Shown piece by piece: positions 62,019 to 64,000 of a stretch of DNA of 64,000 nucleotides (positions within the stretch are counted from its first letter, which is position 1; every line of letters starts with the position of its first letter). Location: NCBI GenBank assembly GCA_035516175.1, contig DATJAO010000038.1:1-64000 (forward strand). Reading direction: 5' to 3'. The notes below the pieces were generated by a model. The model searched no databases. It saw nothing but the letters and a program-made list of their open reading frames with translations, and was not told the origin of the DNA. The DNA is from DASPSR01 sp035516175 (GTDB taxonomy: Bacteria > Nitrospirota > UBA9217). A program made the position numbers and the translations under genes.

Positions 62019-63011
62019 ATGACTTCTCAACGGAGACATGATGACCATCACAATCATGGTCATGCCGATGATCATGAACACGGTCATGAGCATGCAAACG
62101 GCCTGAGGCAACAGTCGAGGGGAGGGAAGAGAGACCTCCTGATTGCGCTCTCGATAACGCTCCTGATGATGATTGTCGAGGCGATCGGCGGACTGCTCTC
62201 GAATAGCCTTGCGCTCATTTCTGACGCGGGGCATATGCTGACTGACAATCTCGCTCTCCTGCTCTCGTTCTTTGCCATGAAGTTCGCCACATTGCCGGCA
62301 ACCGAGAAAAGGACATTCGGCTTTTACCGGCTCGAGATTCTGGCGGCACTCATCAACGGTATCATTCTTGTCGTCATTTCTCTGTATATCATTTATCAGT
62401 CATATCTCCGGATGATACATCCACAGCGCGTCGAGGGGATGCTGATGCTTATTGTGGCCGTTATTGGCCTCGTCGCGAACATCAGTGGTGCCGTCGTTCT
62501 CATGAAGCACAGCCATTCCAATCTCAATATCCGCGGCGCCTATCTCCATATCGTTGGAGATGCTTTTTCCTCCATAGGGGTGGTCGTTGGCGGCATCATC
62601 ATCCTGTACACGGGCTGGTACTTGATTGACCCGATCCTCAGCATACTGATTTCGTTCGTGATCATCTACGGCGCGTGGGCGCTCGTCAAGGAATCGGTAA
62701 GTATCCTTCTTGAATCCGTGCCCTCCCATATCGATATCGAGACCGTGGCAACAGCGATCAGCCAGATCAGAGGCGTGCGCGAAGCTTACCACATCCATGT
62801 TTGGACGATCACGTCCGGTGTTCATGCCATGAGCGCCCATGTCCTCATAGACGATCAACTCGTCAGCCGGAGCAGGGACCTGATAAACGATATCAAATCA
62901 CTCCTTGCCGAAAAGTTCAAGATACTGCACAGTACAATTCAGCTCGAATGCGAGCGGTGCGATATGAATCCCATATGCAGCCTTCCGAACAATGTTCAAA
63001 TGAAGCGATGA
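62019..63011 (+). CDS. Cation diffusion facilitator (CzcD/ZitB-like)
   Basis: A 330-residue CDF-family efflux protein that exports Zn, Co or similar ions by proton exchange. A His/Asp-rich N terminus (about residues 6-27) is followed by six transmembrane helices (about 38-235). The metal-site motifs are LISDAGHMLTD (about 68-78, HxxxD) and HIVGDAFSS (about 178). A cytosolic C-terminal domain (about 240-320) ends the chain. The final segment contains extra Cys (CERCDMNPIC). No dedicated regulator adjoins it. Confidence 0.93.
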   Translation: MTSQRRHDDHHNHGHADDHEHGHEHANGLRQQSRGGKRDLLIALSITLLMMIVEAIGGLLSNSLALISDAGHMLTDNLALLLSFFAMKFATLPATEKRTFGFYRLEILAALINGIILVVISLYIIYQSYLRMIHPQRVEGMLMLIVAVIGLVANISGAVVLMKHSHSNLNIRGAYLHIVGDAFSSIGVVVGGIIILYTGWYLIDPILSILISFVIIYGAWALVKESVSILLESVPSHIDIETVATAISQIRGVREAYHIHVWTITSGVHAMSAHVLIDDQLVSRSRDLINDIKSLLAEKFKILHSTIQLECERCDMNPICSLPNNVQMKR

Positions 63012-63045
63012 TCTATGGTCCACGACCATACATTACGCATGTCCC

Positions 63046-63074
63046 TTGACATTCCAGCGTAATTTGATTAAACT
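63046..63074 (+). promoter_or_regulatory. Sigma-70 promoter of the epimerase gene
   Basis: A perfect TTGACA (63046-63051), a 17-bp spacer and TAAACT (63069-63074, four of six). It lies 35 bp before the ATG at 63109. Confidence 0.65.
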
Positions 63075-63108
63075 ACCACAAAATTTTGTTACTTCACCTG
63101 CGGAGGCG

Positions 63109-64000
63109 ATGGGGCGGTCACTCCAAAAAAGGGTTCTGGTCACCGGCGGCACGGGTTTCGTGGGGAGTCACCTGGTGGAAAGTCTTTTCCAGAGAGGCTA
63201 TACCATTACCTGCCTTGTCAGAGACCCTGACAGGCTCCGGTGGCTCACGGGAGTGGATGTCCATCTGGTAAAAGGCGACTGCTCTCTTCCCGAATCGCTG
63301 ATCCCCGCAGTGCAAAACGTTTCCGTCGTTATCCACGCCGCGGGACTCACGAAGGCCAAACGAGCCCGCGATTACTATCAAGTGAATCACATCGGGACCA
63401 GGAACATCCTTGAAGCATGTGTTCGACATAATCCCGGTATTGAAAAGTTCATCCTGATATCCAGCCTTGCGGCTGCGGGCCCGAGCACAGATGGCAGGCC
63501 AGTCACGGATGCCGATGCACCACGGCCGGTATCGGATTATGGCAAGAGCAAGCTCTTCGGAGAGAACGAGGCGCTTGGGAACAAGGATAGAATTCCCGTT
63601 GTCATACTACGGCCATCAGCCGTGTACGGACCCCGGGACCGTGACATGTTTGAGCTCTTCCGCTGGGCCGTGCGGGGGCTGACCGTGGAGATCGCAGGGG
63701 GCGACAGGTATATCAGTCCGTGTTATGTGCAAGACCTTGTAACGGCAATAATTCTCGCCGTCGAAAAAAAGACCGTGAGCGGGAGCATATATTTCGTTGC
63801 TGAGAACAAAGCATACTCCTGGTCCGAGTTTAGGCAGGTGCTGCTCACGACAGGAGGTATAAAGGCCCGGAACATAAAAATTCCTTATCCCGTGGCGTAC
63901 CTCATCGGGCTTTTTTCAGAATTAGGCAGCCTGTTCACGTCCCGACCAACCGTGACGAGCAGGCAAAAAATAGATGAGGCTGTTCAGAGGTATTGGACAT
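63109..64000 (+). CDS. NAD-dependent epimerase/dehydratase, partial (cut by window end)
   Basis: An extended short-chain dehydrogenase open to the last base of the window (297 codons visible). The Rossmann motif is VLVTGGTGFVGSHLVE (about residues 9-24), a VIHAAGLTKAKR segment follows, and the catalytic Tyr-Lys pair lies in SDYGKSK (about 143-149) with a preceding Ser in LISSLAAAGP. RPSAVYGPRDRDM is also typical. Family members modify nucleotide sugars or reduce ketones; the substrate cannot be named. CGGAGG lies at 63101-63106. Confidence 0.88.
   Translation, partial: MGRSLQKRVLVTGGTGFVGSHLVESLFQRGYTITCLVRDPDRLRWLTGVDVHLVKGDCSLPESLIPAVQNVSVVIHAAGLTKAKRARDYYQVNHIGTRNILEACVRHNPGIEKFILISSLAAAGPSTDGRPVTDADAPRPVSDYGKSKLFGENEALGNKDRIPVVILRPSAVYGPRDRDMFELFRWAVRGLTVEIAGGDRYISPCYVQDLVTAIILAVEKKTVSGSIYFVAENKAYSWSEFRQVLLTTGGIKARNIKIPYPVAYLIGLFSELGSLFTSRPTVTSRQKIDEAVQRYWT

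Overview
The window is one contiguous piece of a Gram-negative bacterial chromosome of moderately high G+C content. It has a complete outer-membrane biogenesis and lipid A block, the futalosine-pathway gene mqnA, a sigma-54 activator, CheX and PATAN-domain signalling proteins, and a DUF4416 gene. That mix fits Nitrospirota or Desulfobacterota-like lineages better than Enterobacteria, but the sequence alone does not settle the phylum. There are no rRNA or tRNA genes, no CRISPR array and no intact insertion sequence. About 61 protein genes are supported, nearly all on the + strand; only clpC and the DUF4416 gene are on the - strand.

Layout. 1-7.8 kb: translation/RNA operon (infB, DUF503, rbfA, nrnA, truB, rpsO, pnp) ending in a terminator. 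7.8-11.1 kb: an FAD oxidoreductase and two repeat-rich lipoproteins (NHL propeller, Ig-like). 11.3-13.9 kb: clpC on the - strand with its own promoter and terminator. 14.0-15.8 kb: a GNAT acetyltransferase and hemW. 15.8-30.5 kb: the envelope block bamA-ompH-lpxD-fabZ-lpxA-lpxI-gnnA-gnnB-lpxB-msbA-DUF374-waaA-lpxK-gmhB, driven from a good promoter at 15777. The gnnA/gnnB pair predicts a lipid A built on UDP-GlcNAc3N (amide-linked primary acyl chains). 30.5-38.2 kb: proB, a TlpA-like protein, proA, nadD, rsfS, rlmH, a LapA-LapB-like fusion and gpmI.

38.2-46.7 kb is the least ordinary part: seven consecutive exported proteins. They are two paralogous LPP20/FlgT-N-like proteins, a TPR-SLH lipoprotein, a transglutaminase-like protein, a GNA1162-like lipoprotein, a CsgG-family lipoprotein with a FlgT-C-like tail and a FecR-domain protein. 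The segment is divided by internal hairpin terminators. I know of no described system with this composition and treat it as the best candidate for something new. 46.7-50.1 kb: iron control (fur with an apparent Fur box in its own promoter, feoB, and a DtxR-type regulator with a FeoA-like tail).

50.5-58.7 kb: an NtrC-family sigma-54 activator followed by a textbook -24/-12 promoter and a chemosensory operon (response regulator, cheW, cheR, cheA, cheB, cheY, cheX, PATAN protein) with no receptor gene in the window. 58.7-64 kb: DUF4416 (- strand), an Rrf2/IscR-like regulator with a promoter implying a leaderless mRNA, a 547-bp non-coding gap, a TPR protein, mqnA, a cation-efflux protein, and an NAD-dependent epimerase cut by the window end.
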